Positions 39,082-49,672 are shown, numbered from the stretch's first letter. The stretch is DNA of 50,993 bases from an uncultured Clostridia bacterium (GCA_944367415.1 CALVWN010000031.1:1-50993); one strand, 5' to 3'. Translations and numbers: made by a program. The notes: generated from the sequence alone by a model not told the origin.

Positions 39082-40826
39082 GCGAGCACCTCCTTGTACC
39101 CCTCTTCGAGCGCCTTCTGCGTGGAATACAGGTGCGCATAGCCGCCCTGCATCGCCATGAGTTCGGCGTGCGTGCCGCGTTCTTTGATCTCCCCGTCCTC
39201 CATGTAATAGATGGTATCGGCAGGAACGACGTTTTCGAGGCGGTGAGAGATGATGATGACGTTCTTGCGGCGGCTCATCTCGCGCACGTTGCGCATGATG
39301 ACCGCTTCGCTGTCGATGTCGATGTTGCTCGTCGCCTCGTCGAAGATGTAGATGTCCTTGTCGGCGACGAGATTGACGGCGAGCGCCATGCGCTGTTTCT
39401 GACCGCCCGAGATGTTGGAGGCGTCCTCCGTGACCACCTTATCAAGCCCCCCGTTCTCGCGGACAAAGTCCGCAAGGTTGACCTTTTCGAGTGCCGCCCA
39501 GATCTCCTCGTCGGTGGCGTCATGCTTGGCAAGTTCGAAGTTGGCGCGCACGCTGTCGTTGAACAGATAGGAGTTGTAGGAGACCACCGCGACGCGGGAA
39601 TAGTAGCTCTCGCGCGAGAGCGCCTCGAGGGGGTCGCCCCCCGCCGTCACACGCCCCGTCTTGGGTCGGAGCGCGCCGATGAGCAGCCCCACGATGGTGG
39701 ATTTTCCGCAGCCGCTCGCGCCGACGATCGCCGACATTTTCCCCGCCGGGAAAGAAAGGCTCGCATGGCGCAGCACGTCGCGCTTCCCGTCATAGGAGAA
39801 GGAGACATCCTCGAGCGCGAGGTCGGTACCGCGGCACGCGCCCTCTCCCCAGACAGGCTCCTCCGCCTTCAGAAAGCCGCTGATCTTCTTGCCCGCGCTC
39901 GCGCCGTTCATCGCGACGTGGAAGGCAGAGCCGAGCGCGCGCAGCGGCAGGAAAAATTCCACCGCGACGAGTACCAGAAAGAGCGCGACGGCGGGCAGGA
40001 GCGCCGTTCCGAACGTCCCCGCAAGGTTGGCGATGACCACCGCGATCCCCGCGCCCGCGCCGCAGTAGGCGACAAAATCCATGATCATCGTGCTCATGAG
40101 CTGCATGACGAGCACCTTCATCGTGATCTTGCGGAACTCCTCCGAATTCTCGTTCATCTTCTTGTGGCGCGCGCCGTCCGCCTTATAGATCTTCAGCTCG
40201 TTGAGGCCCTGTACGCTGTCCAGAAATCCGTCGCCCATCGTCGTGTATTTTCCCCAATACTTTGCAAAGACGCGCTTTGCGTAGCGGGAGACCGCAATGA
40301 TGGAGAGCGGAATGAGCGGCACGCAGCACAAAAGAACGAGCGCGACGCGCCAATCCAGCCAGACACAGATGAGAAAGAGGATGAAGGGCGCGATCATCGA
40401 ATAGAAAAACTGCGGCAGATAGCTCGAATAGTAGGTATCCAGCTGTTCGATGCCCTCCATCGAGATCTGCGTCAGCCCCGCCATGTTCATCCCGTCCGCG
40501 CTCCTGGCGCCCAGGCGCAGGATCTTATCGTACATACGCGCGCGCAGATCTTTTTTTACCTTGCGCCCGAGCAGATCGCGCAGATCCCCCGTGACGCGCG
40601 TTGCAGCATAGCGCAGTGCGATCGCCGCGACGGCAACGATCGCCGGGTACACGAATGCGATCGCCTCCCCCTCTCCCTGCGTCAGGCGGATGGTGATGTC
40701 CACCGCCCAGCAGATGCTCGCCGTGACGGCGAGGTTGGCAAACAGTCCGACGATCATCACGACGACGGTCAGCCATACGAATTTTTTGTTTGCGCCGAGC
40801 AGCGTAAACAGTTCCTTGTCAAGCAT
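39078..40826 (-). CDS. CydD-like ABC exporter half (582 aa)
   Basis: Start at 40826 (MLDKELFTLL). The open frame upstream runs through a structured leader and is not taken as coding. Six membrane segments at about 18-310, with DLRDLLGRKVKKDLRARMYDKIL and MEGIEQLDTYYSSYLPQFFYS in the loops typical of the CydD/half-ABC group; ATPase motifs GASGCGKSTIVGLLIG, ISGGQKQRMALAVNLVADKDIYIFDEATSNID and ISHRLENVVPAD. First gene of a three-gene operon with the CydC-like half and the HMA protein. Confidence 0.88.
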   Translation of the reverse strand: MLDKELFTLLGANKKFVWLTVVVMIVGLFANLAVTASICWAVDITIRLTQGEGEAIAFVYPAIVAVAAIALRYAATRVTGDLRDLLGRKVKKDLRARMYDKILRLGARSADGMNMAGLTQISMEGIEQLDTYYSSYLPQFFYSMIAPFILFLICVWLDWRVALVLLCCVPLIPLSIIAVSRYAKRVFAKYWGKYTTMGDGFLDSVQGLNELKIYKADGARHKKMNENSEEFRKITMKVLVMQLMSTMIMDFVAYCGAGAGIAVVIANLAGTFGTALLPAVALFLVLVAVEFFLPLRALGSAFHVAMNGASAGKKISGFLKAEEPVWGEGACRGTDLALEDVSFSYDGKRDVLRHASLSFPAGKMSAIVGASGCGKSTIVGLLIGALRPKTGRVTAGGDPLEALSRESYYSRVAVVSYNSYLFNDSVRANFELAKHDATDEEIWAALEKVNLADFVRENGGLDKVVTEDASNISGGQKQRMALAVNLVADKDIYIFDEATSNIDIDSEAVIMRNVREMSRRKNVIIISHRLENVVPADTIYYMEDGEIKERGTHAELMAMQGGYAHLYSTQKALEEGYKEVLA

Positions 40827-40966
40827 TCCGAATGCCTCCGGCTCCTTTTGCATAAAAGTTCGCCATGCCGAACACATGGTGTTTTTTGACGGCGCCCGCC
40901 GCGGAAGTTCGCAATGCCGAACTGCCGGGCAAAGAAAAATGTCCGCACGGGCGCCGAACGCAGGAT
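40827..40966 (-). promoter_or_regulatory. Leader of the cydDC-like operon with paired inverted repeats
   Basis: Two 16-bp elements, GTTCG-N6-CGAAC at 40858-40873 and 40907-40922, have the same arms and nearly the same centre (CCATGC against CAATGC) and are 49 bp apart. In the mRNA each would make a 5-bp hairpin. A longer pairing, CGGCGCCC (40890-40897) with GGGCGCCG (40949-40956), would enclose the upstream one. These could be operator sites for a repressor or an RNA switch controlling the exporter. I recognise no known riboswitch. Confidence 0.65.
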
Positions 40967-40995
40967 ATTGTATCACAGACGGCGTACAAAGTCAA
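40967..40995 (-). promoter_or_regulatory. Promoter of the cydDC-like/HMA operon
   Basis: Minus strand TTGACT (40990-40995), 17 bp, TACAAT (40967-40972), with an extended TGA. It leaves a leader of about 135 nt containing the paired inverted repeats. Confidence 0.8.
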
Positions 40996-41257
40996 TCATT
41001 TGAGTACGCATATGCGAACAATCTGAAAAAATCCCCTCCCGGAGGCATGGGCGGCGGCACAGCGCGCATGATCGCGGAAAAATGCGGCGTGATCGATCGG
41101 ATAAATATTTTGTGCCTGCCGTTCACTTCGAGACCGCAAGACACAAACGCAACTCTGCCATCAGCTGTATTTATTGCATATATAAGTTTTATTTATGGAA
41201 AAAACACTTCTCTGCCCCTTCGAAATATATTATGGTGAAATTTGGACGCTCTTTTTT
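40996..41257. other. Intergenic stretch between divergent promoters
   Basis: About 260 bp with an AT-rich right half, between the cydDC-like promoter and that of the giant lipoprotein. I see no ORF with a start site, no RNA gene and no strong repeat in it. Confidence 0.5.
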
Positions 41258-41286
41258 TTGACAGAGAAAGGGAAATATGATATTAT
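41258..41286 (+). promoter_or_regulatory. Promoter of the giant BspA-type lipoprotein gene
   Basis: TTGACA (41258-41263), 17 bp, TATTAT (41281-41286), about 75 nt before the ATG at 41360, which has AAAGGAG 6 nt upstream. Confidence 0.75.
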
Positions 41287-41359
41287 AATATGGACTAATA
41301 TTTCAGACCGACCGTGACGTTTCCCGTAAGACGCACGGACAGGCACAAAGGAGTCGGGT

Positions 41360-44300
41360 ATGAAAAAAGCAACGTGGAACAAGCGGCTTTCGACGCTCAT
41401 CTCATCCATCGCGATGGTCTGCTGTCTGTTTGCCGCCGCCATTCTGACGGCATGCAACAACGAACAGCCTGTCGCACAGTCGGGCGAAGAAGCGGGCGTC
41501 TATTACTACGACGACCGCGGCGAGCAGTCGCTGCTCACGCTCGGAGAGAGCCTTACCTATACGCTCGCCATCGGCGGCGATGCATTCAGCGGCAGCTATA
41601 CGCTCGAAGGCGAGACGCTCACGCTGACGCAGACGGACGGGAAGACGATGACCGCCTCCCTCTCCGGAGACGTCATCACGCTCACCTATGAAGACACACA
41701 GATGCGCTTCCTCCGGAAAGTGTACTATACCGTCACGTTTGACAGCGCGGGCGGCAGCAACGTGGAGAGCGTCAGCGTGCTCAACGGAAAGAGCATCCAG
41801 AAGCCCGCATCCGATCCCGTGCGCGACGGCTTTGTCTTTCTCGGATGGTACACCGACGAGGCATACACCGCGCCCTATCTGTTCGGCGCGCAGGCGCTGA
41901 CGGGCGACACCACGCTTTATGCGCGTTGGGCGCAGCCCGCCGAAAACGGCATCGAATACACGATCTCCTATGACCTCGGATATGACGGCGAGACGATCGC
42001 CCCGACGCAGACGGTCGGCGGGAAGCTCTACTCCCCCGCCCTTCCCGCCGCGCGCGAGGGATATTCCTTCGTCGGCTGGTGGGTGAGCATGGAGAACAAG
42101 GCAGACCGCCTCTCCTACCGCTTTGAGGCGCCCTCCGCTTCGGCGGAAGGCACGCTGTTTGACGCCGACACGACGCTCTTTGCCGTCTGGCAGGCGGAGG
42201 ACGCGCAGGTCGCCTCGCCCGCCGTCAGCGTCTCGCAGCAGGCGATCACATGGGATTCCGTCGGCGCCGCCGCCTATCTCATCTCCGTGACCGCGCCAGA
42301 CGGCACGCCGCTCTACTCCGAGCAGCGCACGACGAGCACCACCTTCCCCGTCACCTTTGACGAGGCGGGCGCCTACCGCGTGCAGGTGACGGCGATCAAC
42401 GCGGGCGGCACACAGGTTGCCGAACCCACCGTCCGTTACTATATGAATCATGCGCTCGCGCGCGTATCGGGCGTGCGCGTCATCGAGCCGAACGCGCTCG
42501 TCTTCCGCGGCGTCGAGCATGCCGAGAAGTATCTCATCACCATCGACTGCGGCGACGATGCTCACGTTCACACGTTGTTCGACAACGGCACGTCTCTCTA
42601 CTACAATTTCTCCAACTGCGAAATGCAGGAGGGCGGCATCGTCTTTACCATCCGCGCGGTCGCGGACGGCTATGCCGCCTCCGAGACGACCTTCGTCTTT
42701 GACCGCACGCTCGGCGAAACGGGCGCGCTCTCCGTCACGGACGACGTCTTCACCTGGAACGCCGTTCCCGGCGCGACCTATTACACGGTGCGCGCGGGCG
42801 AGGCGGAGTACGACGTGTTCGGAACGCAGTTCTCCCTCAAGACGCTCCCTGCCGGTAACTACACCCTCTCGGTCGTGCCGAGAGCGAAGGGATTCAACTC
42901 CCCCGCCGCCGCGCAGATCGCCTATTCCAAGGAAACGCCCGCCCTTCCCGCCGAGATCGGTCTGCTCGACATGACGCTGTCGTGGTCGAAAGCGGAGGAA
43001 GGCGCAGTCTATACCCTTCTCGTCAACGGTCAAGAGATCGCCGTCGAGGCGGGCGCGCGCTCCTATGACCTCACCGATCTGTTCACCTGGACGGACGGCG
43101 CCGACTACACGCTGCAGCTTCGGGTGGAGAAGAACGGCGCGATCGCCGTGAGCGACGTCTTCACCTTCCGCTGCAACGCACTCGACGAGAACGTCGTCTA
43201 TGACGGCGGCGTCCTCTCCTGGAAGCCCGTCGCCGGCGCACAGAGATACGAGATCCGCCTCAACGGCGACGACGCGAGCATCATCACGGTGGAGGACGGC
43301 AGCGCGGAATACCTCCTTCCCTCGCTTGCACGCGCGGGCGAGAACACCATCGAGGTGCGCTTCGTCAACGGCAATTATACCTCCGAATGGGCGCAGACGA
43401 GCGTGTACGCGCACGCGATCGTCTTTGATACCCGCGGCGGAAGCGCGGTCGATCCCCTCTACAAGGCGGTCGGCGACCGCGTGGAGCTTCCCCTTCCCGC
43501 CGCGAAGGAAGGCTATGACTTTGCGGCGTGGTACAACACGCCGAACGGCCCCGAGAGCAACGGCGCAAAGTATGACGAACCCTTCTTTGTCGCCTCGGGC
43601 GAACTTGTTCTCTACGCATACTATACCCCCAAGGCGATCACGGTCACGCTGAGCGGCGCGGAAGGGATGGAGAGCGAGACGGTGTACTACGGGGAAGACT
43701 TCACGCTGCCCGTACCGCAGTCGGACAATGCGACGAGCGCATTCGGCGGCTGGTTCAGCGCGCCCTACGGCGCAGGCGTCGCCTATACGGATGCCTACGG
43801 CAACTCCGTCGCCCCTTGGGACATCGCCGAGGACGGCGTGACGCTGTACGCCTTCTGGGTGGACGCGGTGCTCAATTACACCGCCATCGGCAGTGGCTAT
43901 GCCGTGAGCGCGGGCGCCCGCATCAACCTCGTCTCCTCGATCACCATTCCCGCCGAGTACAACGGCGCGAAGGTCACGCAGATCACGGGCAGCGCGTTTG
44001 CAAACTGCGCTTCCCTTCAGAAGATCGATCTTCCCGACACCATCGAACTGATCGCGACGGCGACGGCGTTCACGGGCTGCACCGCCCTCGAAGCGGTCAA
44101 CGTCTACGACGCAGGCGCAACTTCGCCCCGCTATTCCTCGCAGGACGGCGTGCTGTTCGACAGCGGAAGCGCAGACGCGCCGCACGCGCTGCGCCCCGCC
44201 TATATCCCCTCTGCAAAGACGGGCACCTATCGTATTCCCGACGGCGTGGACGTCATTCCGCGCGCCGCGTTTGCGGGCAGCATGATCGAAAAGGTCATCA

Positions 44301-47300
44301 TCCCCGTGAGCGTCTCCGCGATCGAGGCGGAGGCATTCGCAGACTGCGCGAACCTCTCCTCCGTCGTCTTTGAGAGCCTCGGCGCAAGGGCGTCCGGGCT
44401 GACCATCGGCGAGAGGGCGTTCATGAACTGCGAACTGCTCACCTCCATCACCCTTCCCGCACGTCTTACGCAGATCGCGCTCGACAAGTACGTCCTGCGC
44501 GGAAACAGCTTCAACTCCGTCTCCGAGCTGACCGAGAACGCGCCCGACGCCTTCCTCGGCTGCACTTCGCTCGCGTCCGTCGACGTGGCGCAGAACGCCT
44601 CGGCGGCGTACAGCTCCAAAGACGGCGTGCTGCTCTCGGACAGCGGCAGAACGCTCGCCTACTTCCCGGCAGACAAGAGCACGGAAGGCTTTGTCTTCCC
44701 CGCAACGGTCAGAACGATCGCCGCGGGCGCCTTCCTCGGCTGCTACCTTTCGGATGCGCTCGTCATTCCGGCGTCCGTCACGCAGATCGGCGACTTTGCA
44801 TTCGCCGACACCTCCATCACCGATCTCACCTTCGAAAGCGACGGCATCGGTCTGAGCGCCGTCACGGTCGGGAACTACGCGTTCTACGGATGCGACGATC
44901 TGGAGACGCTCACCTTTGCGGAGGGCAGCAACGTGACCGAGATCGGCAACGGCGCCTTCAAGGGCTGCAGCTATCTCGAATCGCTCGTCCTTCCCGCCTC
45001 GATGACATTCATCGGCGACGAGGCGTTCGCCGAATGCGGTACCGACGCGTGGTCGTTCAGCGTCACGCTGCCCGAGAGCGACAAGCAGCTCTCTCTCGGC
45101 AACGGCGTATTCTCCGGCTGCGAGATCGGAACGCTCAATATCCCCGCGAATGTCGCCGTCTCCTCCGACTTCTTCAGCGGCATCGACGCCGACAGGATCG
45201 TCGTGGATCCCGGCAACCCCTACATCGAATCCTCCGTGGACGGCGGCGTGCTCTATCTCAAAGGCAGCAACAAGACGCTCCTTCTGTACCTCTCCGAGGA
45301 GGAAACTTTCGTCGTTCCCGACGACGTGACCGCGATCGCGGCATACGCATTCAGCGGCAATTCCTCTGTCGAAAACATCACCATCCCCGCCTCCGTCACC
45401 TCCATCGGCGCACACGCCTTTGACGGATGCCACTATCTGGAATCGGTGACCTTTGCGGGTGCGCCGCAGTCGCTCTCGATCGGCGAATATGCCTTCTACG
45501 GCACCGCGCTCCGTGCGCTCGATCTGCCCGAATGCCCCGTCACGATCGGCGACTATGCCTTTGCGTCCATCGAATATTACGACTACGAGACGTATGACGA
45601 CGCAAGCATCAGGTCTCTCGATCTGGGCGGCACGACTTCCATCGGCAACTATGCCTTCTATCGGACGGGCACCAAACTTGACGTCGTCATCCCCGCCTCC
45701 GTCACCTCCATCGGCGCACACGCCTTCGAGGGATACGGCTGGTCGATGCTCACCGATTACATTCAGAGCCTCACGTTTGCGGAGGGCAGCGCGCTGCAGA
45801 CCATCGGCGCCTATGCGTTCTACAAGGCAAACCTCACCTCCTTCAACGTGCCCGCAAGCGTGACCTCCATCGGCGCATATGCCTTTGCGGACATCAATAC
45901 CCTCACTTCCTTCACCTTTGAAGAGGGCACGGCGCCCCTCTCCTTCGGCACGGCGTATGACGATCCGGAAGAGGGCTATGTGACGGGCCGCGTCCTCGAC
46001 GGTACGCCCATCACCGCCGTACACTTCCCCGGAAGAATGACGGTGCTCTGCGCACAGGCGTTCTACTACAACGACACGGTGGAGGAAGTCACCTTCGGCG
46101 ATCAGTACGAAGGCTTCACGGCAAGCAGGCTGACGACCATCGGCGAGAGCGCCTTCCACTATGCGGATGCGCTGGAGACCATCGTCATCCCCGCAAGCAT
46201 CACGAACACCGACGTCATCGCCATCGGCAACAACGCCTTCTACGGCAGCGGGCTCACCTCCGTCACCTTTGAGGCGGGCGGAAGCGGCACCGTCACCATC
46301 GGCGAGAGCGCGTTCTATTCCTGCAACGGGCTGACGGAGATCACCCTTCCCGCAACGCTTGGCGACTTCACCGCAAACGGCGTGACCATTCCCGCGCTCG
46401 CAAACGGCACGGGCGTGTTCCCCGAACTCTACGACGACGAACGCGGTCTCGCTGCCGTCAACGTCGCGGAGGGCAACGCGCTCTATGCCTCCAAGGACGG
46501 CATTCTCTATACGAGCGACTTCAGACAGCTCGTCTACTGCCCGCCCGCAAAGACGGGCAGCGTGGAGGTCGACGCGCGCGCAGAGCGCATCGGCGCCAAT
46601 GCATTCCGCGGCTGTGCGCTGCTCGAGCGCATCACCTTTGCGGCAGGCAGCGCGTGCGTCGAGATCGGCGCGGGCGCCTTCAGCGGATGCGTCCGACTTT
46701 CCGACATCGTGCTGCCCGATACCGTCCAGGTCATCGGGACGGACGCGTTCCTCAGCTGCGACGCACTCACCTCCTTCCGCGTTCCCGACGCGCTCAACTC
46801 CTTCAGCATCGAGATGCTCGGCTGCGAGAATCTGACCGAGCTGGTCGTCGGCGAAAACAACCGCAACTACTCCTCTGCGGACGGCGTGCTGTTCAGCAAG
46901 GACGGCGCGACACTCCTCTATTATCTGCCTACCCGCACCGATGTCTCGTACAGCGTTCCCGCCGGCACGGTGGAGATCGCCGAGGAGGCATTCGCGGGCA
47001 ACACCTCGCTGGAGCGCGTGAACTTCCCCGCCTCCCTCGAGCACATCGGCGTCAACGCCTTCAACGGCTGCACGGCGCTCTCCGAAGTGACCTTTGCAGA
47101 CGGCACCGCTCAGCTCATCTTCGGTAACAACGCCTTCTACCGCACGGCACTCGAGCGCATCGAACTGCCCGCACGCGTCGGCGCGCTCGGCGACAGCGTC
47201 TTTGAAAACACAGATCTGAGCGAGATCGTCTTTGCGGAGGGCAGCACGCTCACTTCGCTCGGCGACCGCGTCTTTGCGAACACCGAACTCGTCAGCGTCA

Positions 47301-49657
47301 CGCTGCCGATCGGCGTGCGCACCATCGGCGACAACCTGTTCGGCAGCTGCACAAGCCTTGAGAGCGTCGTGCTGCCCGAGGGGCTGACGACGCTCGGAAA
47401 CGGCACCTTCTACCGCTGCTCCGCGCTGCGTTCGGTCAACATCCCCTCCACCCTCCGCACCCTCGGCACGGCGACCTTTGAGGGCTGCTCCGCGCTGACG
47501 AACGTCCTCTTTGCGGCGGACGCGCAGATCGCGACGCTCTCCTCCGACACCTTTACGGGCTGCACCGCCCTCGAGGAGATCGAACTGCCCGCCTCGCTCA
47601 CCGAGATCGCGGGCGCAGACAGCGAGAACAGCAGCAGCCGCGGACTGTTCGAAGGCCTTACCTCGCTCAGGCGCGTGACCTTCGCCGAGGGCAGCAGATG
47701 CCTCACCATCGGCGAGTCTGCCTTTGAGGAATCCGGTCTCGAGAGCTTCACCATCCCCTCGTCCGTGACGACGATCGGACGCTCGGCGTTCGCCTACACG
47801 GCGCTCACCGAGATCGCTATCCCGAGAACGGTCACCCGCCTCGGCGACTACGCGTTCAGCGGATGCAGAAACCTTGCGGAAGTGCGCATCGATGCAGGCA
47901 TCACGCAGATCCCCGCGTATGCTTTCCAGTCCTGCGCTTCGCTCGTCTCCATCTCCATCCCCGCGTCCGTCACCGCCATCGACGCAACCGCCTTTGCGGG
48001 CTGCTCGCAGCTTGCAACGGTGACGCTCGATCAGAGCAACCCCGCGTTCAAGCTGGAGGACGGCGTCCTCTACAATGCGGATATGACGCAGATCGTCTTT
48101 ATCCCTGCGGCGCTGCAGACGTTCACCGTTCCCGCAAACATGGTGAACTCCGACCTCGTCGGACTGCTCTCCGCCGTTGCGGGGCTTCGCGAAGTCGTCG
48201 TCGAGAACGGCAACCCCGTCTACCGCGCGGCATTCGGCGCACTGTATGACAGCGAATGGAACCTCCTGTTCGTTCCTGCCGCCATGACCGAGTTCACCAT
48301 CCCCAAGGAAGTTACCCTCCTGCCCGTGCAGGACGCCAACTACAACTCTCTGTTTGCCGGCAAGGCGATCGAGACGATCGGCTATGAGGCAGACCGCACG
48401 CAGCCGCTTGAGATCATGGCGGGCGGCTGGGGTCAGGGCGTGTTCGTCGGTCTGGAATCGCTCACCGACGTCTCCCTGCCCGACAACACCGTCATCGGAA
48501 GCTATGCATTCTACCATTGCGCCAACCTCGTCTCCGTCACGTTCGGTGCGGGTACGGGCAGCATCGGACAGTATGCTTTCGCAGGAACGGGGCTGACCGC
48601 CCTCACGCTGACCGAAGGGTTCACCGCTGTCGGAAACTATGCATTCCAGAACTGCACGCAGATGAAATCGCTCTCGCTGCCCGCGTCGCTCACGAGCATC
48701 GCCTCCTCCGCATTCAGCGGATGCAGCATCGAGACCATCGAACTCGCGCAGGGCAGCACCTCCTTCGTGCTGGAAAACAATGTCCTCTACAATGCGGACA
48801 AGACGCAGATCATTCTCGTCTCCTCCGCCCTCACGACGTACGTCGTTCCCGCGAACATGACGGGGAGCGCCTTCCTCGACGTGCTCAAGAGCAACCCCAA
48901 CCTGCAGTCGGTCACCGTGGAAGCGGGAAACCCGAACTACCGGGCAGCGGAGGGCGCGCTCTATGACATGGATTGGAACCTCGTGTTCATCCCCTCCGGC
49001 ATGACGACGTTCACCGTTCCTGCAAATATCACGGTGGATGACGCGTTCCTGAGCGACCTCGGCGACGCGCTCGAGGGAAGCAGCGTCTCCGCAATCGCAT
49101 TTGCGGGCGACGTGAGCGGATACCGCACCGCATTCGGCGCCGTCTACGACACAGACTGGAACCTCGTGCTCGTTCCCGCGGGCATGACGACGTTCACCAT
49201 CCCCAAGGAGGTCACGCTGCTCGAAGCGGACGGTCTGTTCGACGGCACGGCGGTCACGACGATCGACTTTGAGGAGGGCGGCACGCAGCCGCTCGCGATC
49301 AACGGCTACAGCTACGAGAGCGTCTTTGGCGGCGCAGACGATCTGACGACCGTCTCGCTGCCCGCAAGAGCGGTTCTCGGCGACTATGCATTCTGCTATA
49401 TGGACGGCATCACGACCGTCACGCTCGAGGAGGGCATCACGGCCATCGGATACCGCGCCTTCTATGAATGTACGGGCATCCGGGAGCTTGTCATCCCCGC
49501 TTCGGTCAAAACAGTCGGTGAAGACGCCTTCCGGTATTGGGAATCCGAGCAGACCATCTATCTCCCCTTCGCAGAGGACTTTGATCCGACGTCCGATTGG
49601 TCGTGGAACAGCTGGTGGGATTGGAACTGCTACGCGACTCTCGTCTATCAGAACTGA
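41360..49657 (+). CDS. Giant surface lipoprotein with InlB-type and BspA leucine-rich repeats (2765 aa)
   Basis: Lipoprotein signal with lipobox LTAC (Cys32). Residues about 35-110 are a small beta domain; from about 115 come InlB-type (Listeria-Bacteroides) repeats such as YTVTFDSAGGSNVESV ending in GWYTDEAYTAPY and TTLYARWA, then fibronectin-III-like stretches up to about 675 and further InlB-type units to about 840. The rest, about 1900 residues, is an LRR_5/BspA array with units such as VTIPASVTSIGAHAF and GYYAFYGC-like turns. No sortase motif or C-terminal anchor is visible, so the lipid anchor holds it. Near the C-terminus a block with YRAAFGALYDSEWNLLFVPA is repeated three times. Adhesion or binding to host or bacterial surfaces is the family role; the ligand is unknown. 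The gene for a membrane protein follows 15 bp later. Confidence 0.9.
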   Translation: MKKATWNKRLSTLISSIAMVCCLFAAAILTACNNEQPVAQSGEEAGVYYYDDRGEQSLLTLGESLTYTLAIGGDAFSGSYTLEGETLTLTQTDGKTMTASLSGDVITLTYEDTQMRFLRKVYYTVTFDSAGGSNVESVSVLNGKSIQKPASDPVRDGFVFLGWYTDEAYTAPYLFGAQALTGDTTLYARWAQPAENGIEYTISYDLGYDGETIAPTQTVGGKLYSPALPAAREGYSFVGWWVSMENKADRLSYRFEAPSASAEGTLFDADTTLFAVWQAEDAQVASPAVSVSQQAITWDSVGAAAYLISVTAPDGTPLYSEQRTTSTTFPVTFDEAGAYRVQVTAINAGGTQVAEPTVRYYMNHALARVSGVRVIEPNALVFRGVEHAEKYLITIDCGDDAHVHTLFDNGTSLYYNFSNCEMQEGGIVFTIRAVADGYAASETTFVFDRTLGETGALSVTDDVFTWNAVPGATYYTVRAGEAEYDVFGTQFSLKTLPAGNYTLSVVPRAKGFNSPAAAQIAYSKETPALPAEIGLLDMTLSWSKAEEGAVYTLLVNGQEIAVEAGARSYDLTDLFTWTDGADYTLQLRVEKNGAIAVSDVFTFRCNALDENVVYDGGVLSWKPVAGAQRYEIRLNGDDASIITVEDGSAEYLLPSLARAGENTIEVRFVNGNYTSEWAQTSVYAHAIVFDTRGGSAVDPLYKAVGDRVELPLPAAKEGYDFAAWYNTPNGPESNGAKYDEPFFVASGELVLYAYYTPKAITVTLSGAEGMESETVYYGEDFTLPVPQSDNATSAFGGWFSAPYGAGVAYTDAYGNSVAPWDIAEDGVTLYAFWVDAVLNYTAIGSGYAVSAGARINLVSSITIPAEYNGAKVTQITGSAFANCASLQKIDLPDTIELIATATAFTGCTALEAVNVYDAGATSPRYSSQDGVLFDSGSADAPHALRPAYIPSAKTGTYRIPDGVDVIPRAAFAGSMIEKVIIPVSVSAIEAEAFADCANLSSVVFESLGARASGLTIGERAFMNCELLTSITLPARLTQIALDKYVLRGNSFNSVSELTENAPDAFLGCTSLASVDVAQNASAAYSSKDGVLLSDSGRTLAYFPADKSTEGFVFPATVRTIAAGAFLGCYLSDALVIPASVTQIGDFAFADTSITDLTFESDGIGLSAVTVGNYAFYGCDDLETLTFAEGSNVTEIGNGAFKGCSYLESLVLPASMTFIGDEAFAECGTDAWSFSVTLPESDKQLSLGNGVFSGCEIGTLNIPANVAVSSDFFSGIDADRIVVDPGNPYIESSVDGGVLYLKGSNKTLLLYLSEEETFVVPDDVTAIAAYAFSGNSSVENITIPASVTSIGAHAFDGCHYLESVTFAGAPQSLSIGEYAFYGTALRALDLPECPVTIGDYAFASIEYYDYETYDDASIRSLDLGGTTSIGNYAFYRTGTKLDVVIPASVTSIGAHAFEGYGWSMLTDYIQSLTFAEGSALQTIGAYAFYKANLTSFNVPASVTSIGAYAFADINTLTSFTFEEGTAPLSFGTAYDDPEEGYVTGRVLDGTPITAVHFPGRMTVLCAQAFYYNDTVEEVTFGDQYEGFTASRLTTIGESAFHYADALETIVIPASITNTDVIAIGNNAFYGSGLTSVTFEAGGSGTVTIGESAFYSCNGLTEITLPATLGDFTANGVTIPALANGTGVFPELYDDERGLAAVNVAEGNALYASKDGILYTSDFRQLVYCPPAKTGSVEVDARAERIGANAFRGCALLERITFAAGSACVEIGAGAFSGCVRLSDIVLPDTVQVIGTDAFLSCDALTSFRVPDALNSFSIEMLGCENLTELVVGENNRNYSSADGVLFSKDGATLLYYLPTRTDVSYSVPAGTVEIAEEAFAGNTSLERVNFPASLEHIGVNAFNGCTALSEVTFADGTAQLIFGNNAFYRTALERIELPARVGALGDSVFENTDLSEIVFAEGSTLTSLGDRVFANTELVSVTLPIGVRTIGDNLFGSCTSLESVVLPEGLTTLGNGTFYRCSALRSVNIPSTLRTLGTATFEGCSALTNVLFAADAQIATLSSDTFTGCTALEEIELPASLTEIAGADSENSSSRGLFEGLTSLRRVTFAEGSRCLTIGESAFEESGLESFTIPSSVTTIGRSAFAYTALTEIAIPRTVTRLGDYAFSGCRNLAEVRIDAGITQIPAYAFQSCASLVSISIPASVTAIDATAFAGCSQLATVTLDQSNPAFKLEDGVLYNADMTQIVFIPAALQTFTVPANMVNSDLVGLLSAVAGLREVVVENGNPVYRAAFGALYDSEWNLLFVPAAMTEFTIPKEVTLLPVQDANYNSLFAGKAIETIGYEADRTQPLEIMAGGWGQGVFVGLESLTDVSLPDNTVIGSYAFYHCANLVSVTFGAGTGSIGQYAFAGTGLTALTLTEGFTAVGNYAFQNCTQMKSLSLPASLTSIASSAFSGCSIETIELAQGSTSFVLENNVLYNADKTQIILVSSALTTYVVPANMTGSAFLDVLKSNPNLQSVTVEAGNPNYRAAEGALYDMDWNLVFIPSGMTTFTVPANITVDDAFLSDLGDALEGSSVSAIAFAGDVSGYRTAFGAVYDTDWNLVLVPAGMTTFTIPKEVTLLEADGLFDGTAVTTIDFEEGGTQPLAINGYSYESVFGGADDLTTVSLPARAVLGDYAFCYMDGITTVTLEEGITAIGYRAFYECTGIRELVIPASVKTVGEDAFRYWESEQTIYLPFAEDFDPTSDWSWNSWWDWNCYATLVYQN

Positions 49658-49672
49658 TGCAACAGGAATTTT

